Numbered from the stretch's first letter, positions 10,480 through 23,161 are shown. The stretch is 64,000 bases of DNA from Cryptomeria japonica (GCF_030272615.1 NC_081405.1:572137752-572201751), one strand, 5' to 3'. Made by a program: numbers and translations. Notes: generated from the letters alone by a model not told the origin.

Positions 10480-13400
10480 ATGGTTGAAACCCGTCTTCAA
10501 AAATCTAGGAGAGAAACTAAAGAGGCTCAAGAGTCCGCAAACATGAGTTCTTATGAGTATGACAATGATATCTTTTTCAATTCTGATCATACTACATTAC
10601 CTGACATGGATGTCTATAGAAACATTCCAAATGTTGAGAACATGGACACTATAAACAACAATGCTTCACAAAATGACAATGTGGACAACTTTTCAGTACA
10701 TTCAGCAGATGTGGAAGAATCCATTATGAATCCCCATTTCAATTGATTGGTTGAGGAAATAATGAGGAGAGATAGACAATACTTCTTACACATGATGGCA
10801 CAAAGTGGAGCCAAGATACCTCATGATTTTGACATGTCTCAAATAATGGAACATAGACCTTTGCAACAACCTCACTCCAATATGGATCAAAGGAGACCTA
10901 AAAGTGGAGGAAATAGAGGACCACACCTGGTACCTGAATCACCATCAGCTTTGCTTCAAAAACCAGAGGTCCCACATACACATGGTCAAACATATGATAC
11001 TCACCTTCGCAGACCATTATGGAAGTCTTATGGAGAAAAATATACTCAATCACATATCAATGCTAAGGATCAACCACCAAAGCAATGGGATATTCCAAGG
11101 CATGCTCAAAATTTGGACACAAGGAAACCTCATGTCAAATTTGGGGGCAATACAATAGAACATGACATGCCTGTAGAGTATGGTATACATGCACAAAATA
11201 GATATGGTGTTCCTCAACATGAATCTATACCAAGTGGTCCATATATGCAACATCATTACAGACCTCCTCCATATGAACATGTGTATGATCAATATCATCC
11301 ATATATGCAACATGCACCTCCTCCAATTGGTGCCTCAAACATAGGATATGGTCCAAGAAGTCGATCTCCACCTAAGAGCAATTTGGAGCAACAAATCAGG
11401 GACTTACAAAAGAAAATGGAGGACATAAATACACCGAAGCCAACATACACAATGAGAGACATATGTCCTTATCCATTTGACAAGAGCATTCCAATGCCTC
11501 CATTTCCTACACATTTTGTGATGCCTAAATTTGACAAGTATAGAGGAAAAGGGGATCCTAAGGCGCACATAAGATAGTTTTTCACAGCTTGCATTGAGGT
11601 AGCAACATAAGAGACATATTTGATGAGATTATTCCCACAAAGCTTAGGTGATCAAGCTATGGAATGGTTCTCCCAACTTCCACTTGGTATTAAGTCATGG
11701 GGTGACCTAGCAGAAGCATTTATTCAACATTTCTCCTACAATATAGAGATAGACATATCAGTCACTACTTTGTGCAATACTAAGCAAAAAGAGGGAGAAT
11801 CTTTTGCATCATTCTTACAAAGATGGAGAAATCTAGCCAACAGATGCTCTTGTGAAATTCCACAAAAACAAATGGTAGAAATGTTCACCCAAAATGTTAA
11901 CAAAGAGATTGGTTATGACTTAAGGAAAGCTTGTTTGTCCACCTTCAAGGACGTCATTGAAAAAGGCTTAGCGACAAAAAAGGTCCTAATTGAACAAGGA
12001 GTCATTAAAATATTCAAGGAAAACAAAGATGACTTTAAAGGAAAAGACAAGCCAAGATTTTGGAATAAAAACAAGAACACAGTCAATGATGGTGTTGTTG
12101 ATGCCAACATGGTGCGACCCAAATTCATTTTTTCTGGATCAAGTTCTACAAACAATCAAGTAAATACTCAAACAACTTCCAGATCATGAAGGAAGTACAC
12201 TCCATTGGGAGAACCACTTGAGTCAGTTTTCAAGAAGCTTGTGGCAAACAAGGTAATCACAGTTCCAGATTTTCCTCCATATGAACCAAAGGTTAAGCCG
12301 AATTGGTGGAATGATGATGAGTATTGTGAATTTCATAAGAGCAAGGGTCATAAGACAGGAAATTGTCATCGACTGAAGAACATCATATAGGATCTCATTG
12401 ATAGAGGTGACATTGAGATTGAGGGACATTCGTCTAATCAAGAACATGAGATGTTTAAGGAACCATTCCCAAAACATGACAAGGGAAAAGCTAAAGCCAC
12501 AGATGACCAAGCCAACTATACTAGAGCACCTTACAACTATGATTCAACTATCAATAATATCTCGATGGACAATTACGTCTCTATTATTATCATCAAGGAC
12601 AAAGCATCTGAGAATTCTACTCAGAGACCCAAGATTGTCCTAAAAGGTGTTGGATCTTCTTCCGAACCTACCTCTGAATGTCACATTACAACCCGTCGAG
12701 GTAAAATTACTTTGCAAGGTGCTCCAGCTAAAAACACCGCCTCTTCATCAACCAAACCTGAGTATGACCTTGTAGAACAGTTAGGGAAGACACCCGCGCT
12801 CATTTCAATCCTTGAACTATTACGCATATCTCCTGCACATAAAGCCATTCTTGATAAAATCTTGAGAGATACTGCTGTTCCTACTGATCTAAACGTGGAC
12901 CAATTTCAAGCCATGGTGGCATACCTTTCCATTCCACACTCCCTTACATTCACAGAAGCCGATGATGCCTCCGTAAGTCAGCCACATAATGCACCATTAC
13001 ACATTGAAGCCTTCATACACAAACATCGAATAAAACGAGTCCTGATAGATGGAGGAGCAGGTCTAAACATTTGTACATTGAGCACAATTAAACAATTGGG
13101 ATATTCTGATAAAGCTATGAATTCTACAAACAAAATCACCATCAAGGCATATGATGATGAAGAGCGTTCATCCAAGGGCACAGTCACCTTACCTCTCAGA
13201 GTTGGGCTAGTTACAAAGGATGTGGTTTGTCAAATCCTTGATCTAGATCTCACATACAACATACTCTTGGGACGTCCATGGATTCATGAGATGAGCGCAG
13301 TCCCATCTACATATCATCGATGTATCAAGTTTCCACACAATGGAGTTGAAGTGACCATCAAAGGAGATCCAAATCCATTCATATATTGCAACAATCTGCA

Positions 13401-14598
13401 ACCTCAATCAGAAATAACAATCCTAGTCAATCGCGAAGCTGTTCCTTCATCACCATATGTGGATCCAGAATCCTTGAAAGCTTTTACATCAAAACAAGCA
13501 GAGCTAAAAGAAAAGTTCAAGATTAAAGACCTAGGATGTGGTGAGTATATCTTTCATGTTGATCAACTCCCACTATCTCCTAACACATTTTGTCAACAGG
13601 AACAATCTACAAGCAATATGCAAGACCAAGGAATTGGGTGTGAACCACCTATTGTTGTGGCTACTAAGTTTGAATGCAAATCTCCTCTAGTGGTGCAAGC
13701 ATCTCTTGATATCAATAGTCCTAAGAGTGGTTCCTGTGAAGAATCTATTGAGTCTATCGCCAACCCTCTGGAGAACTCACATAGCCTTACCATTTCATCC
13801 ACTCCTTCCATTTCCACTCCACTTCCAGACTTGGATCAACAAGAATTACAAAAGCCCTTACTCATCAGGGATCAAAAATCAAGCTTTGAAAAGAAAAATC
13901 TAAAAGTCAAAAATAAAGAAAAGTCCTTTAGTCCAGATCAAAATCAAAAGCTATTAGACTCTACAAAAATCAAAGTCAAGGATAAAAATCTTATGAAGCA
14001 AAAAGAGCAAGAGTTGATCTCCCCTAATATCAAAATAACTGGGGGCAAAAGTTCTACAATTTCAAGCCAAAAAGAATACTTGTTGATCCTAAGTCTCCAT
14101 CATGTCATCTTACTTTCACTTCTTTTCACAATCATAAGCCTTCATCACTGATCCACTTGTTCCACACATCATTCGCCTTCTAGCGATACATCATGGACCT
14201 TTAATGGAGCTTCCTCGCAGGACTTTGTTATCAAGGATGCCCAAACTTCTTCAGGTGACATGCATATGGGCCTGTGTAGTCCACACACTAGTAATTCTAT
14301 CTCAATTCCTTCATCAAGGAAGACAGACACTCAAGCTACACATCATTCAATCAAGGAACAATGCAGCTACAATCACAAGGTCAAGCCTTGCACATTTGAG
14401 GTAGGTGACTTAGTTCTCAGAGAAAACCCTAAAAATCAACAAGACAGACAGAAGAAGGGCAAGTTCGAACCAAACTGGCTTGGTCCTTATATCATTACAG
14501 CAGCATATGGATCTGGGGCATATCAGCTCTCAACTACAGAAGGTGAACCTTTGGAGGATCCTATCAATAGCATGCACCTTCGCAGGTTTTACACATAG
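10480..14598 (+). pseudogene. Gypsy-2 gag-protease-integrase-tail frame (nonsense-interrupted)
   Basis: One reading frame of about 1,373 codons runs from the ATG at 10480 to the TAG at 14598, interrupted only by in-frame stops at 10744, 11575, 11608, 12187, 12388 and 14149. Blocks in order: N-terminal acidic region; proline- and histidine-rich segment; capsid domain (KFDKYRGKGDPKAHI; LGDQAMEWFSQLP; FASFLQRWRNLANRC, to about 11960); zinc-finger-like YCEFHKSKGHKTGNCH (about 12326); retropepsin domain (VLIDGGAGLNICTLS about 13039; YNILLGRPWIHEMS about 13255); a lysine-rich linker; then directly the integrase C-terminal GPY motif (GKFEPNWLGPYIITAAYG, 14459-14512; HLRRFYT). RT, RNase H and the integrase core are missing while frame is kept across the join near 14150-14250. 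Gag would form the particle and the protease would mature it. Confidence 0.88.
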
Positions 14599-16250
14599 CT
14601 CTTCAGAGTATCCTAATTCGAAAACACAAAAAAATCAAAAATTTGAAAAATACAAAAAAATTTATAAAACAAAAAAAAAATCGTTACTTGGTGAAAACCT
14701 GGCAAACAGGCACCTTGTGACACAAAAAACATTGAAAAATAAAAAAAAGTAAAGAGAAATAATTTCGTCCAACGGTGAAAACCACTTCGGTGGCACCCTG
14801 GGCAAGTACCATGGTGAAAACTGGGTTACCAACGCCATGCGTAGAGACATTGCTCCTCCCTCCTTCAGGATTCACTTTCATCCTTTCACTTTGCACACAC
14901 TCACAACCTATTCATCCATAATAAACTTACCCAGTCCCATCATGGATTGTTATTGATCTACCTAAGATTGGTTAGCCATTCATAATAAACCTCCCTTTTC
15001 ACATCCCTTTCCATCCATAACAAATCAGACCCTATCTGTGGCTAAGGCAAATCCTACGTCTAGTGATGGGTGTGGAACTGAGAACATCACATGTTTCAAG
15101 GAGTAAAGTTTCTTCCAGCTTTCTTTAGTCTATTCGTGCACAATCCGCAATAAAGCAACATCTGCATCACAGATCCGCAATAAAGTTTCATCTTCTCCGC
15201 AATAAAGTATCAGTTTCATGGATTCAGTCAGTTTTAGATGAGACACAGCAACAACAATGGGCTTCAACAAATCAAATATTTCAACAGACTCAGACAACAT
15301 TATGGTTCAGTGCTATCTATCCTTTCTGTGAAGGTGAACATTGTGACCACAATCAAATAAGACTTATACAGGTGACAAGAGACACTAAACTTGAGGACTA
15401 CAGTGGATGTTGGTGTCGAGTCTTGGTTTTCTTTTGATTTCATCTTTTTTGGTGACATGTCTTTTAGCTTTTCTGAGATGTCTTTGACTAGAGCTTCTAT
15501 CTCCAGGATGTCTTTGACTAGAAAGGTGAGGATGGGGTATCGTCACCTATTTGTATTTGCTGTCTGTGGATTGTCTCTTAGTAATGCTATGACTTGTCCA
15601 AGGATATGAGGACACTGAGAGTCTAGTATGAACTGGGGCATTCCTTGTTTGTGACTGTCTTATCTCCATGCAAACAGGTACAATGACTTTCTGGGTCGAA
15701 CATATGCCTCGATTGTGATAACCTACTTGCCATAATAAAGCTCAATGATGATAACGCACAAGAAGCTCTTTCACTTTCATATCTTCTGTCTTTCATCCCC
15801 CCTTTCTTGATTGACTTCCATCATCCTTCTCGAGTCTGCGTAGCCTGCTATCACATGATTGAGTATAATGACACACCAAAAACATTTGCATTTCATGTAG
15901 TTGCACCTACATTACCACATATAAGTATTTCATACATACATATAGATATCACAACTACATCACATCCTGCACACAACACCTGTTAGCACAATTTACATTT
16001 GCATTATCATATTCATCTGCATTACTTACATTCATATTTGCATCATGCATACACATATAAAACATAAACGAACAAAAAATAAATAAATATTGCATTGCAT
16101 CATATACATATTTGCATCCATATCATAAGCATCACATAAGAACATCTCATCACATAGGTACACATGCATATGGCTGCCACAAAGATGAATCATCTCATAT
16201 ATATATATAAAGTGTCATGATACAATGATGTCAAAATCATATGGCTACAA
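14599..16250 (+). other. Gypsy-2 3' untranslated region
   Basis: No convincing gene. Holds three GGTGAAAACC/GGTGAAAACT motifs (14690-14825) each near a GGCACC or GGCA word, three copies of CCGCAATAAAG (15147-15206), and a CAT-rich low-complexity stretch (15880-16160) with an (AT)n run near 16197. A short + strand ORF at 15391-15609 has no recognisable domain. Confidence 0.55.
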
Positions 16251-16254
16251 TCAC

Positions 16255-17358
16255 CCACAGGTGTCTACATCATTATACAAAATGGTACAAAACTGATACA
16301 GAGGAACTCACTGATCACTCCTGCCAACACTATTGGTAGTGCTAATCCTATCCATGTCATGGTATCCCATGCCACGTGTCCCACCCTCATCTCCAGTCTG
16401 GGATCCTAGAACACTCGTCTAAGGGCATCCCTGTCTCCGTCTCGATCGTACGGAATCAGCTCCCCATCAATTGATTTCCGCATAATCCTATATACATCCT
16501 CCAGGGTGACTGTCATCTCACCCATCGGCAGATGAAACGTGCACATCTCAAAGTGCCATCTCTCAGCCAGCGCAGTCAGCAAACCCATGTTTGCCTGAAA
16601 CTCAGGCACATACAACACATGTCTCAAACCCATCTCCTCGATGGCAGCTCTGTCCTCAAGCGACAACTCAGGTTGCAACCTCTGAGTCGACGGGAATCTC
16701 TCCCGTGACTCTAGCATCAGCAAATACTCCTGCAGTCAAACAACTCAATCATGTCAGTTATAGTGGCATTCACTGTTTATCACAAAATGCTACTCGCTAT
16801 CTAAATGCATATGGCTATCTACCCTAGTGACACTCACTGTTCATCACAAAGTGTTGCTATTTATCCTAGTGGTACTCCCTATTCATCACAAAGTGTTGCT
16901 CATATTTTAGTACTCCCTGTTCATCACAAAGTACTCTATCTTGGTACTCACTGTTCATCACAAAGTGCCTTGATCTATCCTAGTCTTCCTAGAGGACCTG
17001 CTTGAGTGTATCCTCTCAGCAGCTTATCCAATCGACAACATATGTTTATCACAGAACTGCCGATTTGACCTAGAAGACCAAACTTGCACTTTTCAAATGC
17101 AAACCTGCTTACATGACATAAACGCGCTCAAAGACTGCATAGATGCGCCTTCTTGACACAGACGTGCCTATGCTCTGCACAGGCACGCCTGGACATTTTT
17201 TGGACCCTAGTCTAAGCGCATTTATTACCCTATTCGACATGCATTAATGACAATAAATGCATCAAAGTACGAGGAGGTTTTGTGGTACTTACTGGCTCTT
17301 CTGCCTCTGCTGGCCTCTGGAATCGACGAACACGGTCGAATCTGTGAGTGAAAGCCAT
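16255..17358 (-). pseudogene. Antisense plant-mobile-domain (PMD) gene carried by Gypsy-2, two exons
   Basis: Exon 1 runs from the ATG at 17358 to 17293 (22 codons, MAFTHRFDRVRRFQRP...) and ends at a perfect donor GTAAGT (17292-17287). Exon 2 starts at 16729 after acceptor CTGCAG and keeps phase 0. Exon 2 shows PMD hallmarks: LLTALAERWHFEMCTFHLP, GEMTVTLEDVYRI and SIDGEL, then after an in-frame TAG (16408-16406) RVGHVAWDTMTWIGLALP and VLAGVISEFL. PMD proteins (MAIN/MAIL-like) act in the nucleus in heterochromatin silencing, and PMD copies are common in plant transposons. Here the domain is N-terminal only; the C-terminal half is absent. The reading frame upstream of the ATG is open to 17481. 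Antisense placement between pol and the 3' LTR matches the extra ORFs known in Tat-type gypsy elements. Confidence 0.8.
16757..16985 (+). repeat. Minisatellite inside the PMD intron
   Basis: About five imperfect units of roughly 35-60 bp, each with the core CTGTTCATCACAAAGTG (or TTTATCACAAAATG) preceded by a GTACTC/CACTC word. It lies within the intron of the antisense PMD gene (17292-16730). Confidence 0.75.
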
Positions 17359-17688
17359 CGCTGCTGACTGCTCCTGCTCTATTTTCGCTCTGCAATATGC
17401 TCTTATGAATGTGTAGATGACAATGAGGATGTATTTTCCCCCGTGGTCTATCTTATAGCCTACCCTAACCCTCGCCTTCATTTTCCGGGTCAGTCTTCAT
17501 TATCCCGTGACTTTGTCACTTTATCTGGTCAATCCATTCTAACCTTCTTTCTTATCGAGAGATTGTCTGCAATCTTTTCAGACATTTTCATCCAATCTCT
17601 CGAGGGGGCATATCATTCCCATTCTGGGGCAACTCTGTATCAGTTCATATTATCTTCTTTGAAACAACGCGACAAGCCGCATTGTCTC

Positions 17689-17702
17689 AAAGAGGGGCAA
17701 AA
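17689..17702 (+). promoter_or_regulatory. Gypsy-2 polypurine tract
   Basis: AAAGAGGGGCAAAA directly precedes the TGTAGACACC of the 3' LTR and would prime plus-strand DNA synthesis. Two weaker G-rich motifs are upstream (about 17602 and 17624). Confidence 0.8.
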
Positions 17703-18518
17703 TGTAGACACCTAAAATTGTCATGTCTAATTAAATAAATATTTTATTTATTTAATTATCTGAGCTTAATTCTTCTATTAATTAAATAAATCTTTATTTA
17801 TTTAATTAATTCATTTATCCTCTTCTAGCCTTATTTCTCATTTAAATAAATACATTTATTTATTTAAATTATCATTTTCCTAAATTAAATAAATATCTTA
17901 TTTATTTAATTGATCCCACTTCTTCTATTAATTAAATAAATCTTTATTTATTTAATTAATTCATTAGCCTTTTCTACCTATGACACATGTCATTCATCTC
18001 TTAACTCATACACTACCTACCTTTTTCATTATTTTATTATTTCTTCTACCTACCCTCTAATCATAGCCGACCTCCTTTTACACCTCTCAATCTTATCCCT
18101 CCATTTCATATAGTGTCTTCTATATAAGGAGATGCTTCCTTCATTATCAAACCCTAATCATTCTATGCATTATAATCAATCATTCTAATCATTCTATGCA
18201 TGCTAATCACTGATCTTAAGGACTTGACTATACTATGATCCTACTTGCAACCACATTCCATTCTTTGTTGAGCTCTTGTGCATATAAAATCTAAGAGCAA
18301 ATATATCAAGCAAGATCAATGGAGATAGGAAGAATGGAGATCAAAACCCTATTGGACATGTGATGGTATAATCTTTGTGATTTCATGTGATTTGCATTGT
18401 CTTAGGTAATCTTCATATGTTATGGTGGATCTTTGTTGTTGTTAAGCTAGGGTTTGGTGGTTGAATTCATTTAGCCTTTCAATATTGTTATTATTGTTAT
18501 CCATTTTCACCATATACA
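17703..18518 (+). repeat. Gypsy-2 3' LTR
   Basis: 816 bp, the same length as the 5' LTR; ends ACCATATACA and is followed by the CCTAC target duplication. All five AT hairpins and the TATA box (18121-18128) are retained. Confidence 0.95.
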
Positions 18519-18523
18519 CCTAC

Positions 18524-19199
18524 TAAGCCTTTTCTTCTATACACCGCTGCTTCCTCTCAAGCTATTGCAACCTTATTGGCACAATGTGATAAGGATGGTA
18601 GAGAATGCCTGGTTTATTACATAAGTTGTACTCTACTCGATTATGAAGTTTGATATTCTGTGATAAAAAGATAGTGCCTTGCTTTAGTCTTTGCAACTCA
18701 AAAGTTGAGGCATTGTCTCTTGAATGTCGAGATCCATGTTATCATTAAATTTGATCCTGTTAAACATCTTTTCTCCAAAACTGATCTTTCCGGATGCTTA
18801 GCTAAGTGGGTTATGATGTTGACCGAGTTTCACCTTAAGTTTCTCTCACAAAAGGCAATAAAGGGTCAAGCGTTGACTGATCACTTAGTTGATGCTCCCT
18901 CACCCTTCTCCCTACCTAATCCAAAGTCTTTTCATGATGAATACATTCTTTCCATTGAGGTTGATGAGACTTGGGAACTGTACTTTGATGGCTCTAAGTG
19001 TCGTATAGGAGCAGGGGTGGTCTTAATATCTCCTAAGAAGAAGCATGTTCCTTTATCACATCGTCTCAATTTATTATGTACCAACAACATTGCTAAACAT
19101 GAAGCTCTTATAGCTGGAATTAAATCAACCTTGGTGTTAAATGTGAAACATCTACATATTTATGGAGATTCTCAATTAATCATAAGACAAGTGACATGA
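18524..19199 (+). pseudogene. Gypsy-1 RNase H, resumed after Gypsy-2
   Basis: Continues the Gypsy-1 pol after the insertion. The RT-linked RNase H block (KPFLLYTAASSQAIATLLAQ; LVYYISCTLL) is interrupted by stops; the archaeal-type second RNase H that marks Tat-like elements is readable at 18960-19196 (WELYFDGSKCRIGAGVVLIS; NNIAKHEALIAGIK; IYGDSQLIIRQ), with D, E and D catalytic positions visible. The presence of this second RNase H supports a Tat/Ogre-type lineage. Confidence 0.85.
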
Positions 19200-20720
19200 G
19201 TTTATCGAGATAAGCAAGACAAATTATCACAATATAAAGATCTAGCTATATCCTTGCTACAAAAATTCAGTTCTTATACCATGGAGCCCATTCCTCGAAA
19301 AGATAATCAACATGTTAATGTGATGGCATGTGTAGCCTCTCTTGTGTCTCTAGAGGACACCTTGGTAGATCTTAAATTCACTATTCATAACCTTACTTTC
19401 CTGACTATTGATGATAATCCTAGTGATGTGGTATACTGTTGTATTATAGATTCTGATGAATGGTACTCACTTGTTGTGAGATATTTGATTGATGGTACCT
19501 TTCCTAACTCTGCAAATAAGAATACTAGGGCTAGGGTTTGCAAGTTGGCTGATAGATACATTATCCTTTTTAATGTTCTTTATAGGAGGGTTTATAATGG
19601 TCTTCTTCTTTGATGCTTAAACAAGGCTGAGGTCCCTATTGCTCTTGGATAAGCACATTCAGGTGCTTGTGGGGCGCATTTTGGAGGTAGGTCTTTAGTT
19701 CAAAGATTGATCCGAATGTGAAATTATTGGCAAACCATGGAAAAGGATTCCTTTGTGTTTGTTAAACAATGCCATTATTGTCAGCAACACAACAATTTGA
19801 TCCATGCCCCTGCCCAAGAGCTTCGATCACAGGTAGCGTCTTGGACTTTCTCTACGTCAGGTTTGTATCTTGTTGGTAAAATATCTCCTCCTTCATCTCA
19901 AGGACATACTTTCATTATAACTGCCATTGATTACTTTACAAAGTGGGTGGAAGTCGTTCCTCTTTGATCCACTACTGCTGAAGTAATCTGTCAATTCATT
20001 TTGGAAAAAAAATATTTCTCAATTTGGGATACCTTCCGCCTTAGTTTCAGATAATGGAAGAATGTCATTCAAAAAAAAGGTGTGAAGAAGTTTCTCGAGA
20101 AATATCGTATTCAACATAAATTTTCTACACCTTATTATCCTCAATCAAATGGTCAAGCTGATTCTTTTAATAGGATAATTGAACAAATTCTTTGAAAGAC
20201 TGTAAACAAGCATGGTAAGGATTGCCATACTCATTTAAAACCTATGCTCTATGGGCCTATCACACGAGTGTATGTGTTGCTATAGGTTGTACCCCTTATA
20301 ATCTTGATTATGGCACTGATGCCATTATGCCTTTGGAGTTAGAAATTCCTTCTTTGAGAGTTTCTCTTAGGGGAATAGTGGATGATGATTCCTATAGAGA
20401 GAAAAGACTTCAACAACTTGAGATGCTTGATGAATGGCATATAGATGACCTCAAGCACATTCAAGCGTATCATTAAACTTTGCAACAAAGCTACTAAGGT
20501 TATTCAACGTTCCTTATCGATAGGGGATTTAGTCCTTTATGAGAATCAACACAACGTGAATACCTTACCTGAGGAGAAAGGAAAATTCAGTCCTAATTGG
20601 CTTGGACCATACATTTTTGTGGAGGTCTATGTATTAGGTGCTTACAAGATAGTAGATGTGGAAGGTATGCCTCTCAAGGAACCCATAAATGCTATCCACC
20701 TTCGTAGATACTATGCCTAG
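19200..20720 (+). pseudogene. Gypsy-1 integrase (broken)
   Basis: Zinc-binding region (CHYCQQHNNLIH, 19771-19806), integrase core and GPY tail are readable over several frames. In the core the first catalytic aspartate context GLDLVG reads GLYLVGKI; the second block is SDNGR (about 20050) and the third is PYYPQSNGQAD (about 20135), where the usual glutamate after NGQA reads D. The tail has KGKFSPNWLGPYIFVEVYV and HLRRYYA (20577-20717), closely like the Gypsy-2 tail. Integrase would insert the cDNA; this copy cannot. Confidence 0.87.
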
Positions 20721-21240
20721 TTCTAATTTTCTCTCTCTTTCTAGTTTTCTTTCCGTTCTCTCTTTATGTCTTTTTCTTCAAAATTGGGTAATATGTTAGC
20801 ATGTCTTCATTAAAGTATGTAAGATTAAATGATGTTATATTATTTGGTCTACATTAATTCATTTTTGACAAGCATATTTCATCATTGTATTGTTTGTCTT
20901 GGATTCTTTTTATATAAATTGTAATGGATTTACATTTCATATGTGTTAGCATGTTATACAATTTCTTATGTGTTAAGTAGAAATGATATCATTTTATGTT
21001 TAATTAGAGTTAATTAAATCACATTAGTCATATATTTCTTAGGCTTAATACATTCTTCTTTTACATCATCAAAGTAGCATTTGATTAAATACTTAGTTAC
21101 TTAATAAAATCTCACATGTATCAATTTAATCATGAAGCATTGAGAAATAAATCACATGGAAACTAAATCAGATATACATGCTCATTACTCAATATGTTAC
21201 TTCTAATCCAAGTAATGCGTACATTTTTTAAGCATTAAAA
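20721..21240. other. AT-rich spacer downstream of Gypsy-1 integrase
   Basis: I see no gene or clear repeat. It begins with a CTCTCTCTTTCTAG pyrimidine stretch and continues as low-complexity AT-rich DNA. Confidence 0.5.
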
Positions 21241-22256
21241 ATAACATAATCATGAGTGCCATCATATATACATCAATACATCAAAATCATCTCATATCCC
21301 TAGGAATAGTAGCTGGAGGATAGTGGCTAGATGCTCCTTCCTGATCGGTCGTGGGAGTGGCCCCATAGGGTTGTATTGTGATATGGACCGTGAGTGACTC
21401 TACGAGGAGCTCCTACAATCCCTCTCCATCATGATCCCTCTCCGTCATGATCCCTCGGTATGTGGCTGCCTCTGTCCATGACGCCGCTAGGTGAGACTCT
21501 GTCTATCGTAATCTCTCTCGTAGGACCTCCACCTCCATATGAATAGGGGAGAAAAGGTCCTTGTTTCATCATGCATTCCTCTGGGATTTGTGTGCTATTT
21601 GTGTGGAACTAGGAACATGTGTAGTCACAATAAGGTTTGTCAATACATTCTGAATCAGAGAATGACACTCCTGGATGATAGCTGCAAGATAGAGAGAAAT
21701 TTTTGATCAGTAACATTCTATATAATGAAATCTAAAATGGTTAAGTTACACATGTTAATCAACAATAGGGAACATTACCTAGATCTCCCTCTCATCAGTA
21801 GGGATCGTGGACAATGACTACCTGAGACTGGGACCCGTTAGGCTCTCCGTGCTCATACTGTCTTTGTATAGTAGTTGTGGGCTGATGGAGACTAGGATTA
21901 GGATCCCTTATGGGATCCCTCTCTACCTACAGTGGGAGACTCATTGGATCTAGGGCTCTGATATCCTCCCTAGAGTGATGAACTATACTTGACTCATCCT
22001 CCTCCCCCTCGTCCTCATCCTCCCCATCCTCCTTGTCCTCCGCCTACCTCCCGCTCCTTTGTGTCATCAACCTGATCATCTGAATCCTCCTCGGATGCAT
22101 CAGATCCCTCTCCGTCACCTGATTGTATCCATGGTCCGGGGTTCCCTCCAAGGAAGTCTACTGGGAAAATGGCTCTAGGGTATGTTCTCCCCCTCCATGT
22201 GATGTACAGTTGGTGCACACTTGAATCATCTCTATAATCTATCTCTATGTCCTAAT
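21241..22256 (-). pseudogene. C-terminal part of a second antisense PMD gene (left of Copia-1)
   Basis: Read on the minus strand, this follows the PMD fragment at 28274-28880 once Copia-1 is removed. The readable piece is 22015-22218 (LYITWRGRTYPRAIFPVDF, then an acidic SDASEEDSDDQVDD tail and a glycine-rich end). Many stops follow toward 21290. Domain assignment rests mainly on the other half; this half matches only by position and by the acidic, variable tail seen in PMD genes. Confidence 0.5.
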
Positions 22257-23151
22257 TGTAAGGAAGTTAAGTAGCGGAAACAACTTCCTACACTAACCTT
22301 GAGAGGAGGGTAATGCAAAAATTTTTCAGATCATTACAACAGTTACAGAAAATAGAAATAGATATAATAACATTCATACCACAACACAATGATTTACGTG
22401 GGGAAAACCCTTTCGGGAGAAAAACCCCACCCTCCAAAAGCAGCTCAATATTTTATTCAGCAATCAAAAACAGATTACAACATACTTGCAGAGCAAGCTC
22501 TTTGCAGGAGTACCACTAATCAGAGATTCAGAGGCAACTCAATAGCCATAGGACTCTTACACCCAACCTCTATCTCACACACCTCATAAATAGGAGATAC
22601 AATACAAGAAACCGTCAAACGGTATTACAAAATCATGGGCTAAAACCACCCAATATGGTGTAGCCGACCTTATCTCCCTTCTAAATGCCCTATGACATGT
22701 TAAAGCACACATCAACACGTGTCACTCCCTTTTACAGCTCATTTATGTATCCGATACAAATTATTTTTTCCTATTTCAGGAGTACAAACTTCTGGAGGCC
22801 ATAACTTGAGAACCGGGTGTCCGATTGACAAACCGTTTGAAGCGCCGGAAAGCTCGCGAAGTGCTCTATCACCTTGTAACTAGCTACACCGGTTACAGCC
22901 ACTTTTCAAGGCATTTCAGAGCCTCTAAAGCCCCCAAAATTAAGTTTAAACATTTTATTGCACCCCTCCAAGACGAAAACTTTAATATCTTCAAAACTAG
23001 CTGTGACCTTGCGATGCAACTTTACCGGAATGCTTATCTAGCCAACTAGAAGCTTCAGGGAGAGTTTCGCACCATTTCGTGCTCAAATGAAAACTTACTA
23101 TAAATAGTAACCTCACATAAATGCAAGGTTGAGACACCATTTTTCCCAACA
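22257..23151 (-). repeat. Copia-1 3' LTR
   Basis: Lower-coordinate LTR, downstream in the sense of transcription. Adjacent on its right (23152-23161) is the polypurine tract, GTGGGAGATT on the minus strand. Confidence 0.95.
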
Positions 23152-23161
23152 AATCTCCCAC
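23152..23161 (-). promoter_or_regulatory. Copia-1 polypurine tract
   Basis: GTGGGAGATT read on the minus strand directly precedes the LTR, the usual copia arrangement. Confidence 0.8.

Larger units (their letters stand above)
7116..18518 (+). mobile_element. Gypsy-2, RT-less non-autonomous Ty3/gypsy element
   Basis: Complete insertion of 11,403 bp bounded by 816-bp LTRs (7116-7931 and 17703-18518), flanked by a perfect 5-bp target duplication CCTAC (7111-7115 and 18519-18523), and inserted in the pol gene of Gypsy-1. By hand I count about 11 differences between the LTRs (about 1.3%), the lowest of the elements here. Order inside: a 2.5-kb leader with a 305-bp tandem repeat, gag-protease-integrase-tail frame (10480-14598), a 3' untranslated region, an antisense PMD gene (16255-17358), polypurine tract, LTR. 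RT, RNase H and the integrase core are absent, so mobilisation would need enzymes in trans. Confidence 0.93.
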
